A stretch of 64,000 nt of DNA from Rhodospirillales bacterium (GTDB taxonomy: Bacteria; Pseudomonadota; Alphaproteobacteria; Rhodospirillales; WMHbin7). The stretch covers positions 1 through 64,000 of the forward strand of contig JACRJC010000063.1 of assembly GCA_016215555.1 (NCBI GenBank), given 5' to 3'. Every line of letters starts with the position of its first letter. The stretch's first letter is position 1. Position numbers and translations under genes: made by a program. The notes beneath the pieces are model-generated. The model was not told where the DNA came from, made no database searches, and saw only the letters and a list, made by a program, of their open reading frames with translations. Shown here piece after piece: positions 21,252-29,440 of the stretch.

Positions 21252-21350
21252 TCAGTTTCTGATATTATAATTCTGGACGGGGATGGGCGTCAGGCCCGCC
21301 ATGATGTTGCGCGCCCATTGCTTGAAACTGGGCTCGCTGGGACGGAAACC
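21252..21350 (-). other. Possible very short coding sequence in the 21111-21369 gap
   Basis: The stretch between the 66-residue gene and the membrane protein gene contains a minus-strand frame that reads VGFRPSEPSFKQWARNIMAG and ends PIPVQNYNIRN before TGA. Codon third positions look biased as in real genes, and a GGGGGG run precedes a possible GTG/TTG start, but at about 33 codons it cannot be called from sequence alone. Otherwise the gap shows nothing. Confidence 0.2.
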
Positions 21351-21369
21351 CACTTCCAAGAAAGCCCCC

Positions 21370-21900
21370 CTACGCCACCCAATAAGGCATGGCTTTGCGC
21401 TTTTCCTCGGGCAGATGGCTGGCCAGCGCCCTATGCAGCTCGTCCTCGCTGGCCTTCACGACATTGCTGGCGATGGCCAGCACATTCTGATCCGCAGCGC
21501 CCAGCAGCCGTGCCAACAGCGTCGCCCTGGCCGGCACCGAAGGGTCGATGTAAACATTGAACGAGGTCGTGAATTTGTTCTTCGTTTTGGCGACGGCGAT
21601 CACCTTGTCCCAGAGAATCGTTTCGTCGCAACCAAGCGCGTAGAAAAGCCCCGCCTCGTCGATGCGCAGAACAACGGGCCTGCCCAGCGCGAGTGCGAAC
21701 AAGCGCAGATAAGGCTGCGCCAATAAGGCGAAGAGCAGACCGAAGACAAGGCCAATCGCGCCCACAAAGGCGATCTCGGGATCCGGCAGGAATTTCGCCG
21801 CAAAGACGAAACCGCCGCCCGAAAAAAGGGCGCTGACGGCAAAAGACATCAGTCCCTTCATCCAGTTGAAGCCGGATTCCAGCACTGGGCCGTCCATCAC
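21370..21900 (-). CDS. Two-helix membrane protein with cytoplasmic PH-like domain, hypothetical
   Basis: A 176-residue protein with two adjacent transmembrane helices (about residues 14-40 and 45-72) followed by a soluble domain of mixed strands and one helix (VVLRIDEAGLFYAL, DETILWDKVIAVAKTKNKF). The order resembles STM3941-type proteins of unknown function. No catalytic residues stand out. It is flanked by non-coding sequence on both sides and seems to be a single-gene unit. Confidence 0.6.
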   Translation of the reverse strand: MMDGPVLESGFNWMKGLMSFAVSALFSGGGFVFAAKFLPDPEIAFVGAIGLVFGLLFALLAQPYLRLFALALGRPVVLRIDEAGLFYALGCDETILWDKVIAVAKTKNKFTTSFNVYIDPSVPARATLLARLLGAADQNVLAIASNVVKASEDELHRALASHLPEEKRKAMPYWVA

Positions 21901-21981
21901 GGCTTAACCGGCAAGTGAAGAAAGGGGTCGGGGTGAGGAACGCTCATGCGCCCATCTTATACTGGCGGTGAGGTCATGCAA

Positions 21982-22350
21982 TCAATGCACATCCTTCTCA
22001 TGCGTCCAGATCCAGGCTTCGCGGCGCTGATGGGCGCTGAAGAAACGGATGTTCGATTTGCTGACGGCGTTGAAGGCGACCACCGAGGCCCGTTCCCAGG
22101 CCCGGTCGCCGATGAGCGCGCAGCGCTCGAAATCGTTCCAGTGGCGGATGCCCAGGATGAAATCCTTCCAGGCCGCCTTGGCCGTCCAGCCTTCGAAGGC
22201 GGTCATGTCGATGAGCGCGCGCACGCGGCCATGCTCGGCCACCAGCCTGTCCAACTGCGGGGTGAATTTCTGGTAATCGCGTTCGGTCAATTTGCCGACG
22301 GCGCAGACGCTAAGAAAGTCGCCGCGACTTTCTGGTTGAATCTCGAGCAT
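21982..22350 (-). CDS. SpoIIAA-like (STAS-related) protein
   Basis: A 122-residue protein with the pattern of the SpoIIAA-like family: a first strand with LSVCAVGKLTERDYQKFTPQ, a central RVRALIDMTAFEGWTAKAAW and RCALIGDRAWERASVVAF. Family members are small STAS-fold proteins found in many proteobacteria and have no agreed role; the serine used in true anti-anti-sigma factors is not evident. The ATG at 22350 is chosen because GGAGGGTCAGG lies just upstream; an in-frame start nine codons earlier is possible. Confidence 0.7.
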   Translation of the reverse strand: MLEIQPESRGDFLSVCAVGKLTERDYQKFTPQLDRLVAEHGRVRALIDMTAFEGWTAKAAWKDFILGIRHWNDFERCALIGDRAWERASVVAFNAVSKSNIRFFSAHQRREAWIWTHEKDVH

Positions 22351-22528
22351 CCTGACCCTCCGGGTCGCTAAGCCCACCTCCGACGAAGGTTAATAATATC
22401 ATAATTTCGACATTTCGGGGATCCGCATTTATCGCATACGCAGCCCAGCCTTGAGCATTCCCCCCAATTCGGGCATTCTGGCAGGCCTCAAACCGGGTTT
22501 TTTGGCAAAATACTTAGGCTTTTCAATC

Positions 22529-24133
22529 ATGTCTGACAAACGCGTCTATCTCTACGACAGCACCTTGCGCGACGGCGCCCAGACCCAGGGCGTCGATTTC
22601 TCGGTGGCCGACAAGATCGCCATCGCCGCCGAACTCGACCGTTTGGGCATCGATTACATCGAGGGCGGCTGGCCAGGCGCCAATCCCACCGACGATTCCT
22701 TTTTCGCCAGCCTGCCGGCGCTGTCGCGCGCCCGCTTCACCTCGTTCGGCATGACCAGGCGCCAGGGCCGCTCGGCCGAGAACGATCCCGGTCTGCAGGC
22801 CCTGTTCGCGCCCGGCGTCCGGGTCGTCACCATGGTCGGCAAAAGCTGGGACTTTCAGGTCGAGGTGGCGCTGGGCATCGAGCTGGCCGAGAATCTGCGC
22901 ATGATTTCCGATTCCATCGAACACGCCCGAACCAAAGTGGCGGAGGTGATGTTCGACGCCGAACATTTCTTCGACGGCTTCAAGGCCAATCCCGATTACG
23001 CCCTGTCTTGCGTGGAAGCCGCCTACGAAGCGGGAGCGCGCTGGGTGGTGCTGTGCGACACCAACGGCGGCGCGCTGCCGCACGAAATCACCGAGATCGT
23101 GACCAAAGTGTCAGCCAAGGTGCCGGGCTCGCATCTGGGCATTCATTGCCACAATGACAGCGACAATGCGGTCGCCAATTCGGTGGCGGCGGTCAGGGCC
23201 GGGGTGCGCCAGGTGCAGGGCACGCTGAACGGTTTGGGCGAGCGCTGCGGCAACGCCAATCTGATCAGCATCATTGCCAATCTGGTCTTGAAGCTGGGTT
23301 ATGAGACCAATATCAGCCCTTCCGACATGACCAAGCTTATGCATGTCAGCCGCGTTCTTGACGAACGTTTGAACCGGGCGCCGGACAAGCGCGCCCCCTA
23401 TGTCGGGGCCAGCGCCTTTGCCCATAAGGGCGGGCTGCATGTCTCGGCGGTCGAGAAGGATCCGCGCTGCTACGAACATATCTCGCCGGAACTGGTGGGC
23501 AATCATCGCCATGTCGTGGTGTCGAACCAGGCCGGTCGGTCGAACATTCTGGCCACGCTGCGCGATCTGGGCGTCGATGTCGATAGCGCCGATCCCAAGG
23601 TGGCGCGCATGCTGGAAGACGTGAAACAGCGCGAATATGACGGCTATGCCTATGACGGCGCCGAGGCCAGCCTGGAACTCTTGGTCCGGCGCACCTTCAA
23701 CCAGGTGCCGCTTTATTTCGACCTCAAAAGCTTTCGCGTCATCACCAGGCGCGAATGGCAGCAAGACGGCAGCTTCGCCCTGGTCAGCGAGGCCACGGTC
23801 AAGGGCCGGGTGCGCCATGGAGAGATGATGGAAGTGGCGGAAGGCAACGGCCCCGTCAATGCCCTGGACGCGGCGCTCAGGAAGATGCTGCGCCCCTACG
23901 CCTCGTATCTGGAAGATCTGAAGCTGGTCGATTACAAGGTGCGCATCTTCACGCCGGGCGCCGGCCCCGGCGACGGCACCGACGCCGTGACCCGGGTCAT
24001 GATCGAAAGTGCGGACAAGCAGGGACGGCGCTGGTCGACGGTGGGGGTTTCCACCAATGTCGTCGATGCCTCGTTCGACGCGCTTTCCGACAGCATCACC
24101 TACAAGTTGCTGCGCGACGGCGCCCTTTCGTGA
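22529..24133 (+). CDS. cimA: Citramalate synthase (LeuA/CimA family)
   Basis: Condenses acetyl-CoA with pyruvate to (R)-citramalate in the pyruvate route to isoleucine. The 534-residue protein has the family start LYDSTLRDGAQTQGVDFSV, the metal site HCHNDSDNAVANS near residue 205, LNGLGERCGNANL and the C-terminal LeuA-type allosteric domain from about residue 400. The extended length and DGAQTQG variant fit the CimA type better than isopropylmalate synthase, which has DGEQSPG. The ATG at 22529 is the first start in line with the family; there is no strong ribosome binding site. The stop codon overlaps the start of the next gene. Confidence 0.88.
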   Translation: MSDKRVYLYDSTLRDGAQTQGVDFSVADKIAIAAELDRLGIDYIEGGWPGANPTDDSFFASLPALSRARFTSFGMTRRQGRSAENDPGLQALFAPGVRVVTMVGKSWDFQVEVALGIELAENLRMISDSIEHARTKVAEVMFDAEHFFDGFKANPDYALSCVEAAYEAGARWVVLCDTNGGALPHEITEIVTKVSAKVPGSHLGIHCHNDSDNAVANSVAAVRAGVRQVQGTLNGLGERCGNANLISIIANLVLKLGYETNISPSDMTKLMHVSRVLDERLNRAPDKRAPYVGASAFAHKGGLHVSAVEKDPRCYEHISPELVGNHRHVVVSNQAGRSNILATLRDLGVDVDSADPKVARMLEDVKQREYDGYAYDGAEASLELLVRRTFNQVPLYFDLKSFRVITRREWQQDGSFALVSEATVKGRVRHGEMMEVAEGNGPVNALDAALRKMLRPYASYLEDLKLVDYKVRIFTPGAGPGDGTDAVTRVMIESADKQGRRWSTVGVSTNVVDASFDALSDSITYKLLRDGALS

Positions 24134-24918
24134 GCCAGGTTGCCGGCACGGACAGAACCAAGGCGGCCCCGCCCGATCCGCTGGCACCAGCGGTGATTCT
24201 GGTGGCGCCGCAATTGGCGATGAATATCGGCACCACGGCCCGGGCCATGGCCAATTGCGGGTTTTACGATCTGCGCATCGTCAATCCCAAGCCGAAATGG
24301 CCCAACGAATTGTCGCGCCGCGCTTCTTCGGGTGCGCAAGGCATCCTCGACGAGGCAAGGATCTGCGCTTCCACCAGCGAGGCCATCGCCGACCTTACCC
24401 GCGTCTACGCCACCACCGGGCGCAGCCGGCGCATGACCAAGCGCATCGTCACCCCCAGGCAGGCGGCGCTGGAAGTCCGTACGGCGCATGGCCAGGGCGA
24501 AAAGACCGGCTTTCTGTTCGGACCCGAGCGCACCGGCCTTGAGAACGACGATCTGGCGCTGGCCGACGCCCTGATCTCGGTGCCCTTGAACCCCGCCTTC
24601 GCCTCGCTGAATCTTGCTCAGTCGGTGCTGCTGGTCGGCTATGAATGGTTCCAGGCCGGCGACCGAACGCCGGCCAGCCGCCTGGCCAGCGGCGATTCGC
24701 CGCCGGCGACGAAAGAGCAGTTGGAAATTTTCTTCCAGCATCTCGAGCGCGAACTGGATCATTGCGGATTCTTGCGCGTCGCCGACAAGCGCCCGACCAT
24801 GGTGCGCAACCTGCGCAATATTTTCCAGCGCGCCTCCCTGACCGACCAGGAAGTGCGCAGCCTGCACGGCGTGGTGGCGGAATTGGTGCGGGGGCCGAGG
24901 GGTGGGGTCAGGTCTTGA
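24130..24918 (+). CDS. trmJ: TrmJ-like tRNA/rRNA 2'-O-methyltransferase (SPOUT)
   Basis: Methylates a ribose 2'-OH, in TrmJ at tRNA position 32. The 262-residue protein shows the SpoU blocks VAPQLAMNIGTTARAMANCG near residue 25, FLFGPERTGLEN near 130 and SVPLNPAFASLNLAQSVLL near 155, followed by a helical C-terminal extension. It starts with GTG at 24130, overlapping the cimA stop (GTGA). The last three codons and the TGA stop lie inside the left arm of a palindromic element (24904-24988), so the C-terminus has been shaped by that insertion. Confidence 0.85.
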   Translation: MSQVAGTDRTKAAPPDPLAPAVILVAPQLAMNIGTTARAMANCGFYDLRIVNPKPKWPNELSRRASSGAQGILDEARICASTSEAIADLTRVYATTGRSRRMTKRIVTPRQAALEVRTAHGQGEKTGFLFGPERTGLENDDLALADALISVPLNPAFASLNLAQSVLLVGYEWFQAGDRTPASRLASGDSPPATKEQLEIFFQHLERELDHCGFLRVADKRPTMVRNLRNIFQRASLTDQEVRSLHGVVAELVRGPRGGVRS

Positions 24919-24988
24919 ATTATGAATTTAACTGATTCGCCCGAACTCACGGCTATCGCCGCAAATTCATAATTCAAGACCTGACCCC
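24904..24988. repeat. 85-nt palindromic element with perfect 26-bp arms
   Basis: Left arm 24904-24929 begins GGGGTCAGGTCTTGAATTAT; right arm 24963-24988 is its exact reverse complement. The 33-base centre has no obvious gene. Such GGGGTCAGGTCTTGAAT ends are found around REP-associated/IS200-like transposase genes in many bacteria, so this may be a small non-autonomous element. It also supplies the trmJ stop codon and could act as a terminator for cimA-trmJ and for the convergent GGDEF-EAL gene. Confidence 0.8.
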
Positions 24989-25077
24989 ATCCGCGTGCAG
25001 TTTCCATGAGCGCTCCTCCAGTCTACAGGTCTACAAGAGGAATTACCCCGGCACAAAGAACAAGTCAAGAACGTTTG

Positions 25078-27543
25078 CTAAACCGCCGCGCCGATGGATT
25101 TCAAAAGTCCGGGACCAGGCGGAGCCAGCAGCAATTCCACGATGCGTTCGGGGGCCACCGGCGGGCTGACCAGATAGCCCTGGATTTCGTCGCATTCCAG
25201 ATCGTTCAGCACCGCTAGCTGTTCGAGCGTTTCCACACCCTCGGCAACGATGCGCCGACGCAGCGAATGGCCCATGGTGATGATGGTGCGCACGATTTCG
25301 GCGTCGTCGCTGTCGGCGACCAGATCCTTCACAAAAGAGCGGTCGATCTTGATGGTATCGAGCGGGAAGCGCTTCAGGTAGCTCAAGCTTGAATAGCCGG
25401 TGCCGAAATCGTCCATGGCCAGCGGAATGCCCATCGCCGACAGATCCTTCAGCAGTTGCGAGGCCAGGTCGGCGTCGCCCATGATCAGGCTTTCGGTGAT
25501 TTCAATCTCGATGCAGGTCGGACAGGCGCCGGTCTTTTTCAGGATGCTCTCGACCAGTTCGGCCAGGCCGGGCCGGATCTGGCGCGCCGACAGGTTGACG
25601 GCGATCTTCACGTCCTTATAGCCGGCTTCGGCCCAGGCCTTTTGCTGGCGGCAGGCGGTTTCGATGACCCATTCGCCGACCTCGACGATCTGCCCGGTTT
25701 CTTCCAGAACGGGAATGAAGCGGACCGGCGAGACGAAGCCCAGCCAGGGATTGCGCCAGCGCAGCAGCGCCTCGACCCCCATTATCTGGCCGTTGGCCAT
25801 GTCCAGTTTGGGCTGGTACAGCAGATGAAATTCGCCGCGCTCCAGCGCCTTGACCAGATTGGTCTTGATGGCCAGGCGTTCGTTGAAGGCGTCGGTGATG
25901 TCGGGCGTGAAGAAGGCGTAGTTGACCTTGGTCAGTTCCTTGGCCTTGGTCTTGGCGGCGGTGGCGTTTTTCAAAAGCGCCTGCGGGCTGTCGGAAGCGT
26001 CGGGGAAGAGGGCGATGCCGATATTCGCCGTCACGAAAGCCTCGTAGCCTTCAAGATCGAAAGGAACGCGCATCGCATCGATGATGGTTTCGGTCAGTTG
26101 CACGGCCTCCTGTTCTGAGGCGATGTTGGGCAGCAGCACGGCGAATTCGTCGCCGCCCAAACGCGCCAGCAGATCGTTGTCTCGGGTCACATGGACCAGA
26201 CGGCGGCTGGCCTCGCGCAGCAGCAAGTCGCCGATATCGTGGCCCAGCGTGTCGTTGACCAGTTTGAAGCCGTCAAGATCGAGAAAGAGCAGCGCGCCGC
26301 GCTTGCGGGTCTCGTGCGCCAGCTCGACGGCGTCGCTTAGCTGTTCCAGAAACAGCATGCGGTTGGGCAGTTCGGTCAGCATGTCGTGCGTGGCCTGGTA
26401 GCGGATGCGCTCCTCGTCCAGGCGACGGCGCGTGATGTCGGAAAAGACCATCACATATTGCTGGACGATTCCCCGCTCGTCCTTGACCGTCGAAATCGAC
26501 AGGCGTTGGGCATAACGCTCGCCGGACTTTTTCTTGTCCCACAATTCGCCTTCCCAGCCGCCGGTGCGCATCAGCGCTTCCCACAAGAGCAGGAAGAAGC
26601 GCTCGTCCTGATAGGGCGAGCTTAGAAAGGGCGGCTTCTGGCCGACGATTTCAGCGGCTTCATAGCCGGTGATCGACGACACCGCGCTGTTGACGACGGT
26701 GACCTTGAAATCGTCGTCGGTGACCAGAATGCCCTCGGCCGCGGTTTCGAAGACGGTGGCCGACAGGCGCAGCCTTTCTTCGGCCTTCACGCGCTCGGAG
26801 ATGTCGCGGATGACGCCGATGAACAGCGGCTCCTTGCCCTGGCGCATTTCCGTGATGTGGATTTCGATGGGAAAGACCGTGCCGTCGCGCCGCCGTCCCG
26901 GCAATTCGCGGGCGACATTCATGATCCAGGATTTGCCGCCCTTGGCGTAGCGCTGCATATAGGCGGCGTGCTCGGTGGCATAGGGCTCGGGCATCAGGCG
27001 CGAAATCGGCTGACCGATGATTTCTTCGGGCATGAAGCCGAATATGCGGCTGGCGGCGGCGTTGAAGGACTGGATGCGGCCCTCGGTGGAAATGGTGATG
27101 ATGGCCTCGATCACCGCGTCGAGGATGCCCGACAGCTTGGCCTCGCGTTCACGCAGCGCCTCGGCCGAACGCTTGCTTTGCGTGATGTCGCGGGCTTCCA
27201 TCATATAGCCGCCCTCGACGTCGCCCAGGCGGCGCACGGTCAGATCGACGTCCAGCTCGCCATCGGTCGGGCGGACCAGTTTCATGGTGACCGAGCTTTC
27301 CTCGTCGGCCAGCATGGCCAGACCCTCGGCGGTCAGCAATTCCCGGTAATCGCGGTGGGCCAGTTCCTGCACCGGCTTGCCGATCAGGGGAGCGGGGCCG
27401 TCAAAGCCCATCATCCGCGCCCCCGAACCATTGGCATAGACCAGCCGCCCGTCCTGGATGATGGCGATCAGATCGCTCACCAACTCGACGAGGCGAAGCC
27501 CCCAGGTTCCTGCCGCGGGCGATTCGTTCTGACTATGGGTCAT
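25078..27543 (-). CDS. Three-PAS GGDEF-EAL cyclic-di-GMP turnover protein
   Basis: The 821-residue protein has no membrane segment. Three PAS domains (about residues 20-120, 130-255 and 260-380, the last with FSDITRRRLDEERI at its end) are followed by a GGDEF domain with intact RLGGDEFAV and a preceding RDND that fits the inhibitory I-site (RxxD five residues upstream), then an EAL domain with MGVEALLRW, ITESLIMGD and DDFGTGYSSLSYL. Both catalytic motifs are intact, so it could both make and break cyclic-di-GMP. Input is probably a small ligand or redox signal through PAS. It is a single-gene unit, with a GGAAACC/GGTTTCC hairpin just upstream. Confidence 0.92.
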   Translation of the reverse strand: MTHSQNESPAAGTWGLRLVELVSDLIAIIQDGRLVYANGSGARMMGFDGPAPLIGKPVQELAHRDYRELLTAEGLAMLADEESSVTMKLVRPTDGELDVDLTVRRLGDVEGGYMMEARDITQSKRSAEALREREAKLSGILDAVIEAIITISTEGRIQSFNAAASRIFGFMPEEIIGQPISRLMPEPYATEHAAYMQRYAKGGKSWIMNVARELPGRRRDGTVFPIEIHITEMRQGKEPLFIGVIRDISERVKAEERLRLSATVFETAAEGILVTDDDFKVTVVNSAVSSITGYEAAEIVGQKPPFLSSPYQDERFFLLLWEALMRTGGWEGELWDKKKSGERYAQRLSISTVKDERGIVQQYVMVFSDITRRRLDEERIRYQATHDMLTELPNRMLFLEQLSDAVELAHETRKRGALLFLDLDGFKLVNDTLGHDIGDLLLREASRRLVHVTRDNDLLARLGGDEFAVLLPNIASEQEAVQLTETIIDAMRVPFDLEGYEAFVTANIGIALFPDASDSPQALLKNATAAKTKAKELTKVNYAFFTPDITDAFNERLAIKTNLVKALERGEFHLLYQPKLDMANGQIMGVEALLRWRNPWLGFVSPVRFIPVLEETGQIVEVGEWVIETACRQQKAWAEAGYKDVKIAVNLSARQIRPGLAELVESILKKTGACPTCIEIEITESLIMGDADLASQLLKDLSAMGIPLAMDDFGTGYSSLSYLKRFPLDTIKIDRSFVKDLVADSDDAEIVRTIITMGHSLRRRIVAEGVETLEQLAVLNDLECDEIQGYLVSPPVAPERIVELLLAPPGPGLLKSIGAAV

Positions 27544-27860
27544 GTATGCCCGGAAACCGCCTGGTTTCCAGCCCCCTTTTGTTGGAAACTGGAATGGTTA
27601 AAGACCCATAAGCCTACCTGAAAGAAGCCCGCTTGTTGACAGATTTCTTGGTTATACAACCCTTTGCGCCAGGATTTTGCCGCCGGCGAGGCTCTGGAAA
27701 TGCCGCTTTGCATGGCTTCAAAAGGGCTGGGAAGATTAATTTAGGAAATTATCCTATTATCAGGGATAACGAGGCGCAGAACCTTGTGTGGCGAAGCGCT
27801 CTTTGGCTGGGCTACCCTGCCGCGCTGGGGCCTTGGAGACGATTGGGGATACCGAGACGG
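27544..27860. other. Intergenic region between divergent genes, AT-rich patch
   Basis: Holds a hairpin GGAAACC-GCCT-GGTTTCC at 27552-27569 close to the start of the GGDEF-EAL gene, and an AT-rich stretch at 27738-27775 with small dyads (TAGGA-AATTA-TCCTA, TTATCC...GGATAA), which probably includes the promoter of the TPR-glycosyltransferase gene. No gene is seen. Confidence 0.4.
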
Positions 27861-28970
27861 ATGGCGACTTTTGCCGGCGCCCTTCAGTTGCAGGAACAGG
27901 GACGGCTCGAAGAGTGCGAGCGCGTCTGTCACGAGCTGCTGCGGCAATCTGACGATCCGCAAATTCTGCTGTTGCTGGGCGATCTGTGTCGCGGCGCCGG
28001 CAGGCCTGAAGAAGCGGCCGACTGGTACAAGAAGGCGGCCATCCGCTTGCCCCGTTGCGCCGAACCTCTTTACGGCCTGGCCCTGCTGCATCTGAGCGGC
28101 CCCCATATCGACGTCGCGGCGGCGCTTGACGCCGTCGATTCCGTCATCGAGATGCGCCCCAACCACGGCAATGCCCACGCCATTCTGTCGCGCCTGCTGA
28201 AGATGCGCGGCCAAGCCACCGGCCGCTATCCGGTCAGCGTCGTCACCCCGACCGTGGGCACCGATTTTGTCGCCCGCGCCATCGCCTCCGTGCAGGCGCA
28301 AACCTACGGCAAGGTCGAGCATCTGATCTTCGTCGATGGCCCGGCCGGCCTCGACAAAGTGTCGGCCCTGGCCCCCTCCGCGCCACGGCATCCCATCCAT
28401 GTCTTTCCCCTGCCCTACAATACCGGCAAGGGAGGATTCAACGGGCATCTGATTTATGCGGCCAGCGCCTTTCTGGCCCGGGGCCGTTACATCTCCTTTC
28501 TGGACGAAGACAACTGGTTTTTGGAAAACCACCTCAAATCGCTGATGGATCTCATCGAAAGCCGGGGCCTGGATTGGGCCTATTCGCTGCGCAATATTCA
28601 TGAAACCGACGGCAGCTTCGTCTGCCGTGACGATTGCGAAAGCCTCGGCCAATGGGATGCCTGGGAGGGAGGGCGCGTCATCGACCAGAATTGCTATTGC
28701 TTAAGGCGCGACATCGCCGTCCAACTGTCTTGGATTTACAACCGCCGCTATCTCGATTCCGAATCGCCCGACATTCTGCTGTGCAAGGAACTGCTCAGCC
28801 GGTTTCCGAATTTCGAGACCACAGGCGGCTATACCTCGAACTACACGGTCTCGAGGTCGCCCCATTCGCTGAATGCCGACTATTTCAAGATTGGCAACGC
28901 CAAACAATTGGCGCTCCACCCCGATGGCCTGCCCTGGCGAAAGCCCGCCCCCGGCGCCCAAGCGCCCTGA
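27861..28970 (+). CDS. TPR domain - family 2 glycosyltransferase fusion
   Basis: About the first 110 residues are helical repeat (LQLQEQGRLEECERVCHELL, PEEAADWYKKAAIRLPRCAE), like tetratricopeptide repeats. From about residue 125 a GT-A fold follows: VSVVTPTVGTDFVARAIASV, HLIFVDGP and the DXD-like DEDNWFLENHL, with a late EWxxR-like region missing in the usual form. The frame continues upstream without a family counterpart, so I use the ATG at 27861 (MATFAGALQL). The sugar donor and acceptor are unknown; there are no polysaccharide genes around it. Confidence 0.65.
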   Translation: MATFAGALQLQEQGRLEECERVCHELLRQSDDPQILLLLGDLCRGAGRPEEAADWYKKAAIRLPRCAEPLYGLALLHLSGPHIDVAAALDAVDSVIEMRPNHGNAHAILSRLLKMRGQATGRYPVSVVTPTVGTDFVARAIASVQAQTYGKVEHLIFVDGPAGLDKVSALAPSAPRHPIHVFPLPYNTGKGGFNGHLIYAASAFLARGRYISFLDEDNWFLENHLKSLMDLIESRGLDWAYSLRNIHETDGSFVCRDDCESLGQWDAWEGGRVIDQNCYCLRRDIAVQLSWIYNRRYLDSESPDILLCKELLSRFPNFETTGGYTSNYTVSRSPHSLNADYFKIGNAKQLALHPDGLPWRKPAPGAQAP

Positions 28971-29048
28971 CCCGCCGCCGCCCGTCTCCGGCGCGGCGCG
29001 GAACGCAGAAAGCTCCGGATTTCCTGAGCTTTTGCGCAATCTGGGAAA

Positions 29049-29105
29049 TGGTGGGCGCTACAAGGATCGAACTTGCGACCTCTTCCATGTCAGGGAAGGC
29101 GGCGC
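29049..29105 (-). pseudogene. 3' fragment of tRNA-Val(GAC)
   Basis: Read on the minus strand, the fragment has a complete anticodon arm (CTTCC-CTGACAT-GGAAG, anticodon GAC), a variable loop AGGTC, a T arm GCAAG-TTCGATC-CTTGT, the 3' acceptor strand AGCGCCC and an encoded ACCA end at 29049. The matching 5' acceptor strand (GGGCGCT) and D arm are absent; the sequence diverges just 5' of the anticodon stem. A 3' tRNA remnant of this kind is what site-specific integration into a tRNA gene leaves at one end of an element. Confidence 0.8.
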
Positions 29106-29365
29106 TATTCGCAACCGATTGATTCAAAGTTCGAATTAGAGCGGCCTGCCCGTTTTGCACCGGTTATGGGCGTCAAGGCGCTTCGGGCTCATGCATCCAG
29201 ACCGGAAAGTCTCGCTGGTGCGTAATGACCGGCTTTGCACTCAAGCCGTAGCGCTTTCCCAGATGCGATTTCGCAAGCCGTCAAAATAGGTGTCCTGGAA
29301 AGTCTTGGGCGGCTCGGACGCAGCGCTTGCCCGCAGCAAGCCACGCAAACGCGAACAATCAGGTC

Positions 29366-29431
29366 AGCCGCAACAGACGGCTGGCACGTGACTTCGAGAA
29401 TCTGGCCAGGACAGCAACCGCTCTCGTGCGC
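29366..29431 (+). mobile_element. Decayed C-terminal remnant of an IS5-family transposase
   Basis: Twenty-two codons read SRNRRLARDFENLARTATAL-VR, the conserved GRNRRLxKDFENL...A segment near the C-terminus of IS5-type transposases, where it is normally preceded by a WVVERxFxW block. Upstream no frame continues the match, and downstream the usual LALRRL end is lost. It is a relic, not a gene. Confidence 0.65.
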
Positions 29432-29440
29432 TCCCCAGGC

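Larger units (their letters stand above)
28971..29440. other. Non-coding junction region with tRNA and IS remnants
   Basis: No intact gene is present in this 470-base stretch. It contains a 3' fragment of tRNA-Val (29049-29105) and a decayed IS5-type transposase tail (29366-29431), each listed separately. Between them (29110-29360) I see nothing I can identify. The combination suggests an old integration or recombination junction between the chromosomal backbone on the left and accessory genes on the right. Confidence 0.6.
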
